Source of the DNA: Paenibacillus segetis
GTDB taxonomy: Bacteria; Bacillota; Bacilli; Paenibacillales; Paenibacillaceae
Assembly (NCBI RefSeq): GCF_014639155.1
Contig: NZ_BMFT01000001.1
Span: 3,087,045-3,151,044 of the forward strand
Length of the DNA: 64,000 nt
Direction: 5' to 3'
Part shown: one piece after another, positions 25,966-36,719 of the stretch
How the letters are laid out: every line of letters begins with the position of its first letter
Numbering within the stretch: the first letter of the stretch is position 1
Program-made: the position numbers and the translations under genes
The notes under the pieces: model-generated
The model's input: the letters and a program-made list of their open reading frames with translations, nothing else
The model's database searches: none
Told to the model about the DNA's origin: nothing

Positions 25966-26553
25966 CTATTGGCTAACTTTAACCATAGCCGGACGAAGAA
26001 CTTTATCTTTCAATAGGTAACCCTTCTGGATTTCCTCCACCACAATACCTTCTTCATACTCATCGGATTCTACTTGCATGATCGCCTGATGATATTCTGG
26101 ATTAAATGCTTCTCCCACCGAATTCATCGGTGTCAAGCCTTCTGCGCTCATGACGTCCATAAATTGGCGGAAAATCATTTCTACCCCTTTGGCATAAGCA
26201 GAGCCGTTTGTACTCTCATCACCTGTGGTAAGAGCACGCTCAAAATTATCAATGACTGGAATAAGCTGAGTTATCAATACGGAAGATGCATATTTTGCAA
26301 GTTCTTCTTTTTCCTTCACAGTACGACGACGGAAGTTATCATAATCAGCCTGAACGCGGAGCAGACGTTGTTGGTGCTCCTCAGCTTCTAGTCGAAGCTT
26401 CTCAATCTCACCGGTTACATCCTCAACATTTGCTGCTTCTGCTTCATTCTGTAGCTCTTCTTCAGTATGTTCTTGTTGCAAGTTATCACTCAAGTTGTTT
26501 TCTTCCTCTACATTAGAATTCACTTCGTCTTGAATTGGTTGTTGTTTATTCAA
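25966..26553 (-). CDS. grpE: Nucleotide exchange factor GrpE
   Basis: A 195-residue GrpE. An acidic, Gln/Glu-rich N-terminal part (residues 1-50) leads into the long coiled coil (IEKLRLEAEEHQQRLLRVQADYDN) and the C-terminal beta domain (FNPEYHQAIMQVESDEYEEG; LKDKVLRPAMVKVSQ). The best start is TTG at 26553, 7 nt after AAGGAGGTG; an upstream ATG at 26589 has no ribosome site. It follows hrcA by 46 bp. Confidence 0.94.
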   Translation of the reverse strand: MNKQQPIQDEVNSNVEEENNLSDNLQQEHTEEELQNEAEAANVEDVTGEIEKLRLEAEEHQQRLLRVQADYDNFRRRTVKEKEELAKYASSVLITQLIPVIDNFERALTTGDESTNGSAYAKGVEMIFRQFMDVMSAEGLTPMNSVGEAFNPEYHQAIMQVESDEYEEGIVVEEIQKGYLLKDKVLRPAMVKVSQ

Positions 26554-26599
26554 GATGTTCACCTCCTTAACATGACATAATCTAGGCAATTCATCTCAG

Positions 26600-27634
26600 T
26601 CAATGTAGTCGCGACAAGAGCCTTGTTAAATCCTTGGATAAAATATCCAGCATCATCATTACCCTTGCGTACTCCATCCTTGTCGGTCCCAAGATTCCTA
26701 TCGTTCCCACCGCTTGACCATCAATATTGTAAGTAGCCGTAATAAGGCTGCAGCTAGCAAAGGCCTCATGATCATTCTCCGTACCAATCCGTACCTGAAT
26801 ACCCGATCCGGTTGAAGCCGAAGTCATCATCTTAAGCAGTTTTGGAGTTTCCTCAAGCAAATCCAAAATACTTTTCACTTTGTCAACATCTCTAAACTCA
26901 GGTTGCGTTAACATGTTTGTTGTCCCGCTGAGAAACAGTCGTTGACTTTCTGTTCCATCACTGTCGAGCGCATCGTCTAGCATATTCATCAAATCTTCGA
27001 AATGATCAATATGTCTTTGCATTTCTTGCCCAATTTCGTTGTATAATGCAGATTTCAACTTATATATTGGTACCCCGGTTAGCTTGCGGTTAAGCAGATT
27101 AACGACCTTCTCCATTTCCGAAACCGAAACACCGGCTGGAATGGAGACCGTTTTGTTCTCCACCTGGCCCGTATTCGTCACGACGATCGCCACAGCCGTA
27201 TTCTCATTCAAAGGTAGCAATTCGAAGTGGCGTAACGATGTATGAAAAACTTCCGGACCCAGCAAGATGGAAGTGTAATTGGTCATTTGGGACAATATCG
27301 TACCTGCGTGCTGAACTACCTCTTCAATCGCATTCAACTTCTCGGCAAAAGACGTCTTTAAGATAACGAGTTCCTCGGAAGACAACAGATTGAATGGAGA
27401 CATGTGATCCACATAGTATCGGTATCCTTTGTGGGAAGGTATGCGGCCTGCAGAAGTGTGAGGTTGTTCCAGAAACCCCAGTTCCGCGAGGTCTGCCATT
27501 TCATTACGAATCGTTGCCGGACTATATCCGACGTCCCCACGTTTGGAAATACTTCGAGATCCCACTGGTTCCGCTGAACGAATATAATCATCTACAATAG
27601 CTGTTAAAATAATTCTTTGGCGTTCTGTCAACAT
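26600..27634 (-). CDS. hrcA: Heat-inducible transcription repressor HrcA
   Basis: A 344-residue repressor of the class I heat-shock genes. N-terminal winged-helix (LTERQRIILTAIVDDYIRSAEPVGSRSISKR; YSPATIRNEMADLAELGFL) followed by the GAF-like dimerisation domain (GTIGILGPTRMEYARVM). It binds CIRCE just upstream and needs GroE for activity in B. subtilis. ATG at 27637 is one codon earlier; the second ATG has better spacing to GGAGG. Confidence 0.96.
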   Translation of the reverse strand: MLTERQRIILTAIVDDYIRSAEPVGSRSISKRGDVGYSPATIRNEMADLAELGFLEQPHTSAGRIPSHKGYRYYVDHMSPFNLLSSEELVILKTSFAEKLNAIEEVVQHAGTILSQMTNYTSILLGPEVFHTSLRHFELLPLNENTAVAIVVTNTGQVENKTVSIPAGVSVSEMEKVVNLLNRKLTGVPIYKLKSALYNEIGQEMQRHIDHFEDLMNMLDDALDSDGTESQRLFLSGTTNMLTQPEFRDVDKVKSILDLLEETPKLLKMMTSASTGSGIQVRIGTENDHEAFASCSLITATYNIDGQAVGTIGILGPTRMEYARVMMMLDILSKDLTRLLSRLH

Positions 27635-27667
27635 CATGATCCCTCCTTAAGGCCTTAAGCCGATCAT

Positions 27668-27694
27668 TTAGCACTCATGTCTGGTGAGTGCTAA
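27668..27694. promoter_or_regulatory. CIRCE operator
   Basis: A perfect TTAGCACTC-N9-GAGTGCTAA inverted repeat, the HrcA binding site, 31 bp upstream of the hrcA start codon. Confidence 0.97.
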
Positions 27695-27705
27695 TCACTA
27701 ATACA

Positions 27706-27735
27706 AAAATACCAAACCGACCTGACGATTGTCAA
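27706..27735 (-). promoter_or_regulatory. SigA-type promoter of the hrcA operon
   Basis: TTGACA (27730-27735 on the minus strand), 18-bp spacer, TATTTT (27706-27711). CIRCE begins 12 bp downstream of the -10, so bound HrcA would block initiation. The -35 box lies right next to the stop codon of the upstream GNAT gene. Confidence 0.75.
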
Positions 27736-27736
27736 G

Positions 27737-28204
27737 TCAGTCCAGTATCTTAAGAACAGCTATTTCATCACAACACTGTTGTTTCGCACAATTTACGCAA
27801 TCCGTCCAAACTTTTTCTGGGAAAATATCCTTCTCAACGACTGTAAACCCATTTTTCAGAAAAAAGGAAACTTCATAGGTTAAGGCCATCACTTTGGGAA
27901 TCTTCTGATTTCTTGCTTCCTCAATTAACTGATCGACAAGCATCGAACCCAGTCCACGTCCCTTGTGACCTTCCGAGATACCAAGCGAACGGATTTCTAC
28001 CAGTTCTTCTCCCAGTCTACACAGCGACCCACAACCGACAACAACATCGTCAACTTCAGCGACGACAAAATCAGCAATCTGCCGTTCTAACACTTGACGT
28101 GAACGCGGCAACATAATCCCGCGACTGGCGTAGTCAGCAATCATTATATATAGAGGCTCCACGTCCTCAAGTCGTGCTTTTCTGGTTACAATTACGGCAG
28201 GCAT
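27737..28204 (-). CDS. GNAT N-acetyltransferase (ArgA-like, COG1246)
   Basis: A 155-residue acetyltransferase. AVIVTRKARLEDVEPLYIMI opens it; LVEIRSLGISEGHKGRGLGSMLV is motif A with HKGRGLG; KVMALTYEVSFFLKNGFTVVEK is motif B. The ending VWTDCVNCAKQQCCDEIAVLK is typical of the short ArgA-like acetyltransferases of Bacilli. The start at 28204 has GGGGAGTGG upstream. An amino-acid acceptor is likely; the true substrate is unproven. Confidence 0.85.
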   Translation of the reverse strand: MPAVIVTRKARLEDVEPLYIMIADYASRGIMLPRSRQVLERQIADFVVAEVDDVVVGCGSLCRLGEELVEIRSLGISEGHKGRGLGSMLVDQLIEEARNQKIPKVMALTYEVSFFLKNGFTVVEKDIFPEKVWTDCVNCAKQQCCDEIAVLKILD

Positions 28205-28297
28205 CCCATCCACTCCCCGGATACGTATATAATAATACGAATAAATATACATCAGGGTGTATAAAATTTCAAGGGATTATATTAAAAATTTTTAGTA

Positions 28298-28414
28298 AAG
28301 GCTCAAATTAAAAATAGGCGGTTGACTTCGGAAAATCCCATTTAACAGCGATGGTAATACCCTCCAAAACGCAACGCTCCATATTTCATCAACCGCTTAT
28401 TTTGGTCTCGAGCC
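28298..28414. repeat. Long inverted repeat after hemW
   Basis: AAGGCTC...AAATA.GCGGTTGA (28298-28325) faces TCAACCGC.TATTT...GAGCCTT (28388-28416) around a loop of about 60 nt. The loop contains CTCCAAAACGCAAC (28362-28375), which recurs at 55064-55077. It may serve as the hemW terminator and as a dispersed repeat. Confidence 0.55.
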
Positions 28415-29632
28415 TTAATCCACCGTCAGTATTCCAATAAACTCAGCGAACACTTCATTCCCAAATAAAATCCCTTTTTCACTAAGGCGATATCCGCCAC
28501 CGTCCGAATGACGTTCCAGTAATCCGGCATCTAGCATTTTGCTAAGAGGTTTCTCAAATATCTCTTCTATAGACTTGTTAAATTGAGTTGTAAAATCAGC
28601 ACTGCGGATCCCTTCTAGAACGCGCAGGCCCACCATAACAAAATCCTCCATCGCTTCCTCTTCTGACACCTCAAATTGCTGAAGGCGAGGCAATCCTGCC
28701 TTGGATGCTTCTACATAAGGATTCACACCTTTAATATTCACATGACGTTGCCGTCCTACATATCCATGTGCTCCAGCCCCAAGTCCATAGTAATCTGCGT
28801 TACGCCAGTAGGTTATATTATGACGGCTTTGCATGCCTGGTTTAGCAAAATTACTAATCTCATACTGCTTACGCCCTGCTGCACTCATCCGCTCCATAAG
28901 TAGCAAATACATTTGCAGCTCATCCTCTTCCGCAGGGAGCGGCAATTGGTTCTTGTTATACAACGTATGGAATAGTGTATTTTCTTCCACTTTTAAACTG
29001 TAGATTGAGTAATGTGGCAAGTCTAGCTCCAAAGCTTTGGTAATACTTTGATCCAGCATCTCAACCGTTTGGTTCGGCAGCCCAAACATGAGGTCAATCG
29101 ACAGGTTATTCAAACCAACCTTCTGTGCATTTTCTAAACTGCGATATACATCGTCGGTATTATGAATTCGTCCGATTCCCGATAATAGCTCATTTTGGAA
29201 TGCCTGTACCCCAAAGCTGACACGGTTAACACCACCATCTTTCATCACCGCTAACTTCTCAAGATCCGTTGTACCCGGGTTGGCCTCCATTGTAAATTCA
29301 ATATCCGATGACCAATGACCAAAATGCTTCCGCACAGAACTAAGGAAATATTCCATTTCCTGCGGATTAAGCACCGTCGGCGTTCCTCCTCCGACAAAGA
29401 TACTTTTAATCTGCCCCGGAGGGGTATGTTGTGTCGTTAGTTCCATCTCTCGGTCTAGTGCTCGTAAATAATCCATAACTGGCTGATCCTTCAGCACGTA
29501 GGAATTGAAATCACAGTAGAAGCATTTATTTGTGCAAAACGGAATGTGTATATATACAGCCTCAGGAGCAGAGTTCTCCTTAAGACGTTGAGCTGGCATT
29601 TCCTGTCCTTCTTTCTTTAACGTTTGGTCCAT
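28415..29632 (-). CDS. hemW: Radical SAM heme chaperone HemW
   Basis: A 405-residue protein. The radical-SAM motif is FCTNKCFYCDFNSY (CxxxCxxC); YIHIPFC precedes it; GGGTPTVL, FTMEANPGT and RVSFGVQAF are typical of the HemN/HemW family. It has the short Cys motif without the extra Cys of true coproporphyrinogen dehydrogenases, so HemW (heme trafficking) is more likely than HemN. The ATG at 29632 has AAGGAGG 8 nt upstream. In B. subtilis the equivalent gene also follows lepA. Confidence 0.92.
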   Translation of the reverse strand: MDQTLKKEGQEMPAQRLKENSAPEAVYIHIPFCTNKCFYCDFNSYVLKDQPVMDYLRALDREMELTTQHTPPGQIKSIFVGGGTPTVLNPQEMEYFLSSVRKHFGHWSSDIEFTMEANPGTTDLEKLAVMKDGGVNRVSFGVQAFQNELLSGIGRIHNTDDVYRSLENAQKVGLNNLSIDLMFGLPNQTVEMLDQSITKALELDLPHYSIYSLKVEENTLFHTLYNKNQLPLPAEEDELQMYLLLMERMSAAGRKQYEISNFAKPGMQSRHNITYWRNADYYGLGAGAHGYVGRQRHVNIKGVNPYVEASKAGLPRLQQFEVSEEEAMEDFVMVGLRVLEGIRSADFTTQFNKSIEEIFEKPLSKMLDAGLLERHSDGGGYRLSEKGILFGNEVFAEFIGILTVD

Positions 29633-29704
29633 GGTAATGCCTCCTTCTTCTATATTATTAAAAGTTCAAAAAGTTAGATTTTCAGTTTAAACAACCTCTA
29701 CTAT

Positions 29705-29732
29705 GGAAAAAGGAAAGCCCGTAGGCTTTCCC
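29705..29732 (-). terminator. Terminator after lepA
   Basis: GGAAAGCC (29712-29719) pairs with GGCTTTCC (29724-29731), followed by TTTTT on the minus strand. It separates lepA from hemW. Confidence 0.85.
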
Positions 29733-29753
29733 TCTATGCTCTATTGATTCTTA

Positions 29754-31568
29754 TTAATCATCAATCTTAAGTACTGCCATGAACGCTTCTTGAGGGACCT
29801 CCACGTTACCAACTTGCTTCATCCGCTTCTTACCCTCTTTCTGCTTCTCAAGCAGCTTACGCTTACGGGAAATATCACCGCCGTAACATTTAGCAAGAAC
29901 GTTCTTACGCATCGCCTTAACCGTCTCACGCGCAACAACCTTTGTACCGACAGAAGCCTGAATAGGTACCTCGAACATTTGACGAGGAATCAACTGCCGT
30001 AGTTTCTCACAAATGATCCGTCCGCGATTGTAGGCCCGATCACGGTGCACGATAAAGGAAAGGGCATCGACTTGCTCACCATTAAGCAAGATATCCATTT
30101 TGACAAGATTGGATTTACGATAGCCGGATACTTCGTAATCAAACGAAGCGTAACCTTTCGTACCAGATTTCAATTGATCGAAGAAATCATATACAATCTC
30201 CGATAACGGAACTTGATAAATAATCGTTACCCGGGTTGTATCGAGATATTCCATGTTGACGAACTCGCCACGTTTCGATTGGCAAAGCTCCATAACTGTA
30301 CCTACATAATCATTCGGTACGATAATTGAAGCTTTCACGTAAGGTTCCTCAACGTATTCGATTCTGCCAACTTCCGGATAATTGGAAGGATTGTCGATCG
30401 AGATCGTCTCTCCGTTCGTCAACATGACATGGTATATAACGCTTGGTGCGGTTGTGATAAGCGGAATATTAAATTCACGCTCAATCCGTTCCTGAATTAC
30501 ATCCATGTGCAGCAATCCGAGGAAGCCGCAACGGAAACCAAAGCCAAGTGCACTCGAAGTTTCCGGTTCAAAGCTGAGCGAAGCATCATTTAATTGAAGC
30601 TTCTCAAGCGCTTCGCGAAGATCGTTATAATCCGATGTTTCAATAGGATACAATCCGCAATAGACCATCGGGTTTATTTTACGATAACCAGGTAGCGGTT
30701 CTGCAGTTGGATGCTTCGCATCTGTTACCGTATCCCCGACTCGCGTGTCTCCTACAGTCTTCATACCGGCAACAAAGAATCCTACATCGCCAACGTTTAG
30801 TTCATCCACTGTCGTCATGCGCGGCATAAATGCCCCAACCTCGATGACTTCGAATGTTTTGCCCGTGGCCATCATTTTGATCTTCGAGCCCGCTTTAATC
30901 TGACCGTCAACGACCCGAACGTAAACGACAACGCCTTTATAAGGGTCATAGTGCGAGTCAAAGATCAATGCTTTGAGTGGCTGATCTGGATCACCTGTTG
31001 GTTCAGGTACCTTTTGAACCACTTGTTCCAGAATTTCCTTAATCCCGATTCCCGCCTTAGCGGAGGCATGTACAGCTTCACTTGCATCAAGCCCGATGAC
31101 ATCTTCGATTTCCTGCTTCACCCGGTCGGGATCTGCACTTGGGAGATCGATTTTGTTAATCACAGGTAGAATTTCTAGATCATTATCTAGTGCCAAATAC
31201 ACATTAGCCAATGTCTGGGCCTCAATACCCTGAGCTGCATCGACAACCAACAAAGCCCCTTCACAAGCCGCAAGGCTTCGGGATACTTCATACGTGAAAT
31301 CGACGTGTCCAGGCGTATCGATCAGATTCAGCAAATACTCTTCCCCGTCATCCGCACGGTAAGATAAACGCACTGCTTGCAGTTTGATCGTGATTCCGCG
31401 CTCGCGTTCCAAGTCCATATTGTCTAGAACTTGCTCCTGCATTTCACGGGAAGACAATGCTCCCGTATACTCCAGAATCCGGTCAGCTAACGTCGATTTG
31501 CCATGGTCTATATGTGCAATAATACTGAAATTACGAATCTTCTGTTGTCTTCTTCTGATATCCGTCAT
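29754..31568 (-). CDS. lepA: Elongation factor 4 (LepA)
   Basis: A 604-residue translational GTPase. G1 is [10 protein letters not shown]2 includes RERGIT, G3 DTPGHVDF, G4 NKIDLP. Domains II-V follow, with the LepA-specific C-terminal domain ([25 protein letters not shown]). It acts on stalled ribosomes and in 30S biogenesis. The start at 31568 (MTDIRRRQ) has GGGGGTAAGG just upstream; the frame extends 12 codons further without a ribosome site. Confidence 0.97.
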   Translation of the reverse strand: MTDIRRRQQKIRNFSIIAHIDHGKSTLADRILEYTGALSSREMQEQVLDNMDLERERGITIKLQAVRLSYRADDGEEYLLNLIDTPGHVDFTYEVSRSLAACEGALLVVDAAQGIEAQTLANVYLALDNDLEILPVINKIDLPSADPDRVKQEIEDVIGLDASEAVHASAKAGIGIKEILEQVVQKVPEPTGDPDQPLKALIFDSHYDPYKGVVVYVRVVDGQIKAGSKIKMMATGKTFEVIEVGAFMPRMTTVDELNVGDVGFFVAGMKTVGDTRVGDTVTDAKHPTAEPLPGYRKINPMVYCGLYPIETSDYNDLREALEKLQLNDASLSFEPETSSALGFGFRCGFLGLLHMDVIQERIEREFNIPLITTAPSVIYHVMLTNGETISIDNPSNYPEVGRIEYVEEPYVKASIIVPNDYVGTVMELCQSKRGEFVNMEYLDTTRVTIIYQVPLSEIVYDFFDQLKSGTKGYASFDYEVSGYRKSNLVKMDILLNGEQVDALSFIVHRDRAYNRGRIICEKLRQLIPRQMFEVPIQASVGTKVVARETVKAMRKNVLAKCYGGDISRKRKLLEKQKEGKKRMKQVGNVEVPQEAFMAVLKIDD

Positions 31569-31724
31569 CCTTACCCCCACCACAAATCCTTGAAGTACAA
31601 TCAATTTATTATATCAGTTGATGGGATGGGCGGCAATGATGGCAAATAATAGGTCTCAAAATTTGGCTCAAAACCAAAATCGGTGCATACAAAATGAAAC
31701 CAGTATATAAAGTTTTGTTTTGTT

Positions 31725-31766
31725 TAAAAAAGAACCTCCAGAGATATTCATCCCCGGAGGTTCTCC
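31725..31766 (-). terminator. Terminator after the GH26 mannanase gene
   Basis: AGAACCTCC (31731-31739) pairs with GGAGGTTCT (31756-31764); the minus strand continues with TTTTTT. Confidence 0.87.
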
Positions 31767-31781
31767 TATACCATGATAGCG

Positions 31782-34700
31782 TTACTTAGAGGCCCACACT
31801 TCATCAATATACCCCGTCGCGGTTCCTTCAGTTCCGTTAGGAGTAACAAACTGAATACCTATCTTTTTGACAACTTTTAGATCTTCTGCCGAAATTTTTG
31901 ATAGGTCAAATTCAAAAAGCGTAAATCCTTCTTCATCCGAAATAGCTGCGTCAGTAGCATGCCAAGTCCAAGCATCCGTCACTTGAACAAACAGCTTAGC
32001 CTGAACATTAGGCACAGCTGATTCAATCTTTACCTTTGCACTAAGTTTAGTGAAGGCACTAAGATCAAGATTAGACTCTTTGGCAGCAGCAATCCAAGGA
32101 TCTGTATCAGTAGATAGCCAGGAGAAGTCTACTTTTAACACATTGGACGATACCCCGCCTTCTGTATATACAGCTTGTGTTGCTGCGGATCCCGAAGTTG
32201 CTGCCCATCCTTCTACATCAGTCTCAAATCCGTACTTAACGATTGGGGTAACAGCAGCTAAAGTAATATCCTTTAAATATAACTCCGCAGTCCCCCCATC
32301 ATTAGAAATATCTTCGATTTTGATTCCAATGGCTTTAATATCTTTAAGCGCATCCGCTGGGATTGCTCCTAAGGAAATGGCCATTGTTGCATATCCATTC
32401 GAGTTAACCTCTAACAAAGTGCCACTATCGTGCCAATCCCAAGCAGAACCTGTCTTGATGAATAAACGAGCCTTTGCCGTACCCTTAGACAATTTGACTT
32501 GTGCGCTGATACTATCTAATCCTGTTAAATCCAAGCTCGATGGATACACAACTAATTCAAATTCTTCATTAGATTTGCCTTCGTTGTTCTTCCCTGTATT
32601 CGTTAGATCAAATAAAGTACTTAACGCCTGTTCGGAATCTGCATAAATTGGAGCTTGTGCTTTGGCTGTATTATTCTCGAGCTTCCAGCCTACAATATCT
32701 TCCTCTGACTTGAATTCATACAACACACCGGGTGCATGACCTGTACCCTGTCCCCCGCCGTTGTCTGGAACTTCTGGAAGGGAGCTATCATACACTGCGC
32801 GAATGTCATCAAAATACAACGTGCCTGTATGTGAACTATTATCCATCGAATTCACATAAAGATTAAAATTCTGCACTTTTTTCAGATTGACCTTATTGAC
32901 TGGTCCACCTGAGCTCCAACTTGCCACTACAAAATCATCAAATGGAATAAGCAACTCACCTGAACTGGACGGTTCCAATACAGGATAAGCTTCATATGCT
33001 ACTCCGTTCATGTTCATTTGAATGACCAATTTCTGCGGTTTGCCTTGCTCTGCATAAGAATTCACACCGTCTGTAGCAACCCATAAATGGAGAGCATTAT
33101 ATTCTGACCAGTTAACGGAACCTAGGCTTTTCCCTACTCCCGTATACCCGGCAGTACTCAGAGCGTATTGCAATTGCATACCATAATCCCCGGTACCCTT
33201 ATGATCCGAGCTTAACGAAACGCTAACATCGTCTCCACCGGCTTTTGGATACTTCGCGGCTACTGCATCATTGCTTCCATTATAGGATTCGAAATCATCA
33301 ACAAGTGAAACATCAACCACAGGAGCTGTATAAGTGCTATACAAGCTAATGTCATCGGCGTAAATGGATAAGCCGTCTTGTGAAACTAATCCACTACCCA
33401 CGAACGAAATCGCTAACCCCGTAGCTTCTGCCGATTTCTCTGGATTATCCAGTTCGATGTCAACATTATATTTATAATATGGAATTCCCGAAATTTCGAC
33501 TTGCTCAAGCTCAGACAACGATTTATACGTCGTGTTCATTCCGTATTTACCGGTCTCACTCCAATCGGGAGGAAGCTGAACCACGGCACGAATTCCCGCA
33601 TTTTGTCCATCATTCTGAGCTGACTCTGGAATCAATGCATTGAATTTAACACGCTTAACCTCTGATAAGTTAACTCCCGTCAACGATTCTGCCGTAAGTT
33701 CTAGCTTTAATTCTTGCCATGTATCACTTGCTACCAAGCCGTCCGAGACCCCAATCTCCAGCTTGCCATTGCCATCGATAATGGAATGACCTAGTCCCAT
33801 ATGAATCGTGTCCGGATAGGTTCCATTATTCTGAATCTGATTTATCGTATCTGGAGTATCAAAAGTGAGTTGTTTGATCAATAGTTCCCCAACTTTGACA
33901 AACACCGAAATATTTTGTTCTAGGTTAGAGCTACCTGTACCATAAGCCCGTACTGTAATATCTGCCGATTTCCCATTCAAACCAGCCTCCGGCGTCCAAG
34001 GTGCTGAATAATATCCGTCGCTATCTAATGTCATTTCGATCTCTATTGCAGTTGAGCCACTAATGGTATACGTAACCTTAGTCGGTACAACATTCAGCAC
34101 TTTAGCTCGAATGATTGTATTTGAATCTGTAACCGTACCAATATTAGTCGGTGAGACGATATGCATAAATGGTTGTTTTTTAGACACCGTAACCTGACGA
34201 TGGTATACATTCTGTGCTTTAACTTCACTTACAAACGCTGTATAAGGATCTTTATAGAAGTTAATGAAATCGGGAAGTAATTCATGATCACCTAACGTCG
34301 CTGCATTGTGATACGGCACATATAAATTATTACCTTCGCCGAAATTCGCCCAAGTCAGCATATAGGCAATTTTTCGGGCATCAGAATCACTTTGAATCGC
34401 TTTTAAAATCTTCGTGAACCATTCTTTTTCATTGTTCCCCGTTGTTTTCATACCCGCTGCGCTGTAGCCGTATTCGGATAAGGTTGCGATTTTCCCTTTA
34501 CGATCAGCCAGCTTGGAGATCATCTTCAAATCCTTCACAAGACCATTCAAGAACCCTTCACTACCCGCATTATCCTTGTTATCATATTGATCCATTCCAA
34601 GGATATCCACATAGTAATCACCTGGGTACGTCGTTAAGTATTCATTCTCGTTTCCATTAAACGGTCCATTTGGAGAATACACATACAAAAAGTTGCGAAC

Positions 34701-36590
34701 TCCCTTGGTATCTCGTAAATACTCAACGGTATATCGGTATAACTCGATATATTCGCTTTTAGTTGTTGTTGAAGCACCCCACCAGAACCAACCCCCATTT
34801 TGTTCATGGAATGGGCGGAATAATACAGGGATCAGCTTCCCATTATCATCCTTCAATTGGTTTGCAAAGCTCGCAATGCGGTCCAAATACTGTTTGAACT
34901 CACTGTTCTTATCCCCACCCGGCAAAATACGTGTAACAACTGACTGAGTGGCACCTTCAGTATTTGATGTATCTTTAAAATCGCCACCAGTAACAGGGTT
35001 GTATGGATGTGTACTTAAAGTAACAATTCCCCCAAGATCATAGGCTTCTTTCATCGCTGCTGATAGACCTTTGCGACTAGCTTCATAATCACCAGATACA
35101 CCTGGTGGATTCTCATATCCATCCAGACTGAGCGTATCCCAACCGAACACTGCTGGATAGTCTCCAACGGAATTTTTCACATCTGAAATGACTTTTCCTT
35201 GATTATCCTTACCAGCAAAAGATACGGTCGTGTCATGTTGGTGACCAAACAAAACATTTTTACCACGGATTTCATTTAGATAGCTAAATAATGACTTAGT
35301 CTCAGCTGTGGCTTGTGAATCAACTAGATGGATGCTAGCGTTCACTGAACCGCCACCTGAATTATCAGATCCCCCACCTGATCCACTGCTACTATTGCTA
35401 CCAGTTACCACGGACCCATTACCGGATGAGATGACTGGTTGAACCTTACCTTTATTTATTGACACTGTTGTATTAGCGGGTATTAATTGTCCATTTATCT
35501 TCACCCCGTCCACTAATACAGTTAAGCTAGTGATACTTCCCTCTCCGTCAATCGTTGTCCCACTTGCCCCACTTCCGATGACTAGGCTGGTAATCGTCGC
35601 ACCATTAGCGATCAGTATTGAAGCTGGAGCATTCATCTGGATACTACCGATGGATGTACCACTTTCCAGCTCAAGTATAGAATTACTGTTCACTACGATC
35701 TGATCTATCTTAGTTGTTCCTGAGACCAATACACGAACTTTACCGTCCGGACGATTAACGATAACTCTCGACAAGTTAGCTTTTTGGAGTTTGATAGAAT
35801 GCTCTCCACCACCGGAAATAAACGTTGTTCCTTGTACCGTTACGTTATCTAACGTTATGTCCCCGTCTCCAATACCTGCTGCCAGATATAAATTCCCGGA
35901 TATTACGGTATCTTTTAAAATTATATCCTCTTGATTGATAATGGTATGATTATTGATCTGGCCACCTGTAACTGTTCCCGCCGATGAGAAGAAACCTGGA
36001 ACTAGCTGATCCAGTACTTTCATCAGCTCCGCTCTTGTAATCGTTTGATTCGGTCGGAATGTCCCATCAGGATAACCTCTTACCACATCACCAAGCGCAT
36101 CTACTGCAGTAAGTGCATAAGAATCAATGGATGAGGCATCCAAGAACGATTTCGCTCTATTTTGATTGTCCGATTCTAATGATAAAGCCTTTGCGATGAT
36201 AGTTACGGCATCTTGTCTTGTTAAGGAACTAGAAGCTTTAGCCAAATTCCCAGGGTACCCTTCATAATACCCAGCCTGTTTGGCAATAGAAAAAGCATCA
36301 TAATACCAAGATCCAATTGATATATCTGAGAAGTTCTGTTCTGATTTCGTCTCATAACGAAATAGCTTGTTTATGATCGTAACCAATTCAGCTCGATTTA
36401 CTTGATCATTAGGATGGAATGAACCATCAGGGTAACCCTGTACGATTCCTTGACTTACCCATCGATCCATACTGCCCTGAGCCCAATGCTTCGTAAAAGA
36501 CGCTGCAGATACACCGTTACCGGGGATTACTATCATACTCAATAGCGTGATGACTAGAAACAAACTCATTCCTTTTTTAGCAAATCTCAT
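31782..36590 (-). CDS. SLH-anchored multidomain GH26 beta-mannanase
   Basis: A 1602-residue cell-surface enzyme for mannan. Signal peptide (residues 1-30), three SLH repeats (about 30-200, with GYPDGSFHPNDQVNRAEL and YPDGTFRPNQTITRAEL) that hold it to the cell wall, a beta-helix-like region rich in V/I/T/N (about 215-385), and a Ser/Gly linker. The GH26 domain spans about 418-780, with the acid/base Glu in RPFHEQNGGWFWWG near 595 and the nucleophile Glu in LSEYGYS near 705. The C-terminal third holds four beta-sandwich modules: one CBM27/CBM11-like with FDTP..., one opening VDDFESYNG, and two related modules with WDWHDSG and WTWHATD that look like CBM23/27 mannan binders. The module families are from memory. 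Confidence 0.88.
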   Translation of the reverse strand: MRFAKKGMSLFLVITLLSMIVIPGNGVSAASFTKHWAQGSMDRWVSQGIVQGYPDGSFHPNDQVNRAELVTIINKLFRYETKSEQNFSDISIGSWYYDAFSIAKQAGYYEGYPGNLAKASSSLTRQDAVTIIAKALSLESDNQNRAKSFLDASSIDSYALTAVDALGDVVRGYPDGTFRPNQTITRAELMKVLDQLVPGFFSSAGTVTGGQINNHTIINQEDIILKDTVISGNLYLAAGIGDGDITLDNVTVQGTTFISGGGEHSIKLQKANLSRVIVNRPDGKVRVLVSGTTKIDQIVVNSNSILELESGTSIGSIQMNAPASILIANGATITSLVIGSGASGTTIDGEGSITSLTVLVDGVKINGQLIPANTTVSINKGKVQPVISSGNGSVVTGSNSSSGSGGGSDNSGGGSVNASIHLVDSQATAETKSLFSYLNEIRGKNVLFGHQHDTTVSFAGKDNQGKVISDVKNSVGDYPAVFGWDTLSLDGYENPPGVSGDYEASRKGLSAAMKEAYDLGGIVTLSTHPYNPVTGGDFKDTSNTEGATQSVVTRILPGGDKNSEFKQYLDRIASFANQLKDDNGKLIPVLFRPFHEQNGGWFWWGASTTTKSEYIELYRYTVEYLRDTKGVRNFLYVYSPNGPFNGNENEYLTTYPGDYYVDILGMDQYDNKDNAGSEGFLNGLVKDLKMISKLADRKGKIATLSEYGYSAAGMKTTGNNEKEWFTKILKAIQSDSDARKIAYMLTWANFGEGNNLYVPYHNAATLGDHELLPDFINFYKDPYTAFVSEVKAQNVYHRQVTVSKKQPFMHIVSPTNIGTVTDSNTIIRAKVLNVVPTKVTYTISGSTAIEIEMTLDSDGYYSAPWTPEAGLNGKSADITVRAYGTGSSNLEQNISVFVKVGELLIKQLTFDTPDTINQIQNNGTYPDTIHMGLGHSIIDGNGKLEIGVSDGLVASDTWQELKLELTAESLTGVNLSEVKRVKFNALIPESAQNDGQNAGIRAVVQLPPDWSETGKYGMNTTYKSLSELEQVEISGIPYYKYNVDIELDNPEKSAEATGLAISFVGSGLVSQDGLSIYADDISLYSTYTAPVVDVSLVDDFESYNGSNDAVAAKYPKAGGDDVSVSLSSDHKGTGDYGMQLQYALSTAGYTGVGKSLGSVNWSEYNALHLWVATDGVNSYAEQGKPQKLVIQMNMNGVAYEAYPVLEPSSSGELLIPFDDFVVASWSSGGPVNKVNLKKVQNFNLYVNSMDNSSHTGTLYFDDIRAVYDSSLPEVPDNGGGQGTGHAPGVLYEFKSEEDIVGWKLENNTAKAQAPIYADSEQALSTLFDLTNTGKNNEGKSNEEFELVVYPSSLDLTGLDSISAQVKLSKGTAKARLFIKTGSAWDWHDSGTLLEVNSNGYATMAISLGAIPADALKDIKAIGIKIEDISNDGGTAELYLKDITLAAVTPIVKYGFETDVEGWAATSGSAATQAVYTEGGVSSNVLKVDFSWLSTDTDPWIAAAKESNLDLSAFTKLSAKVKIESAVPNVQAKLFVQVTDAWTWHATDAAISDEEGFTLFEFDLSKISAEDLKVVKKIGIQFVTPNGTEGTATGYIDEVWASK

Positions 36591-36719
36591 GTTCTGGCCT
36601 CCTTATTTTTCAGTATGAAGACATATTTATATAAACCCCCTTATTATTTAACAAATAAAGGAAATGTCACATGCCCTTATTTGTTACGGGAGATTGAATT
36701 AGTCTAGTCATCCTCACAC

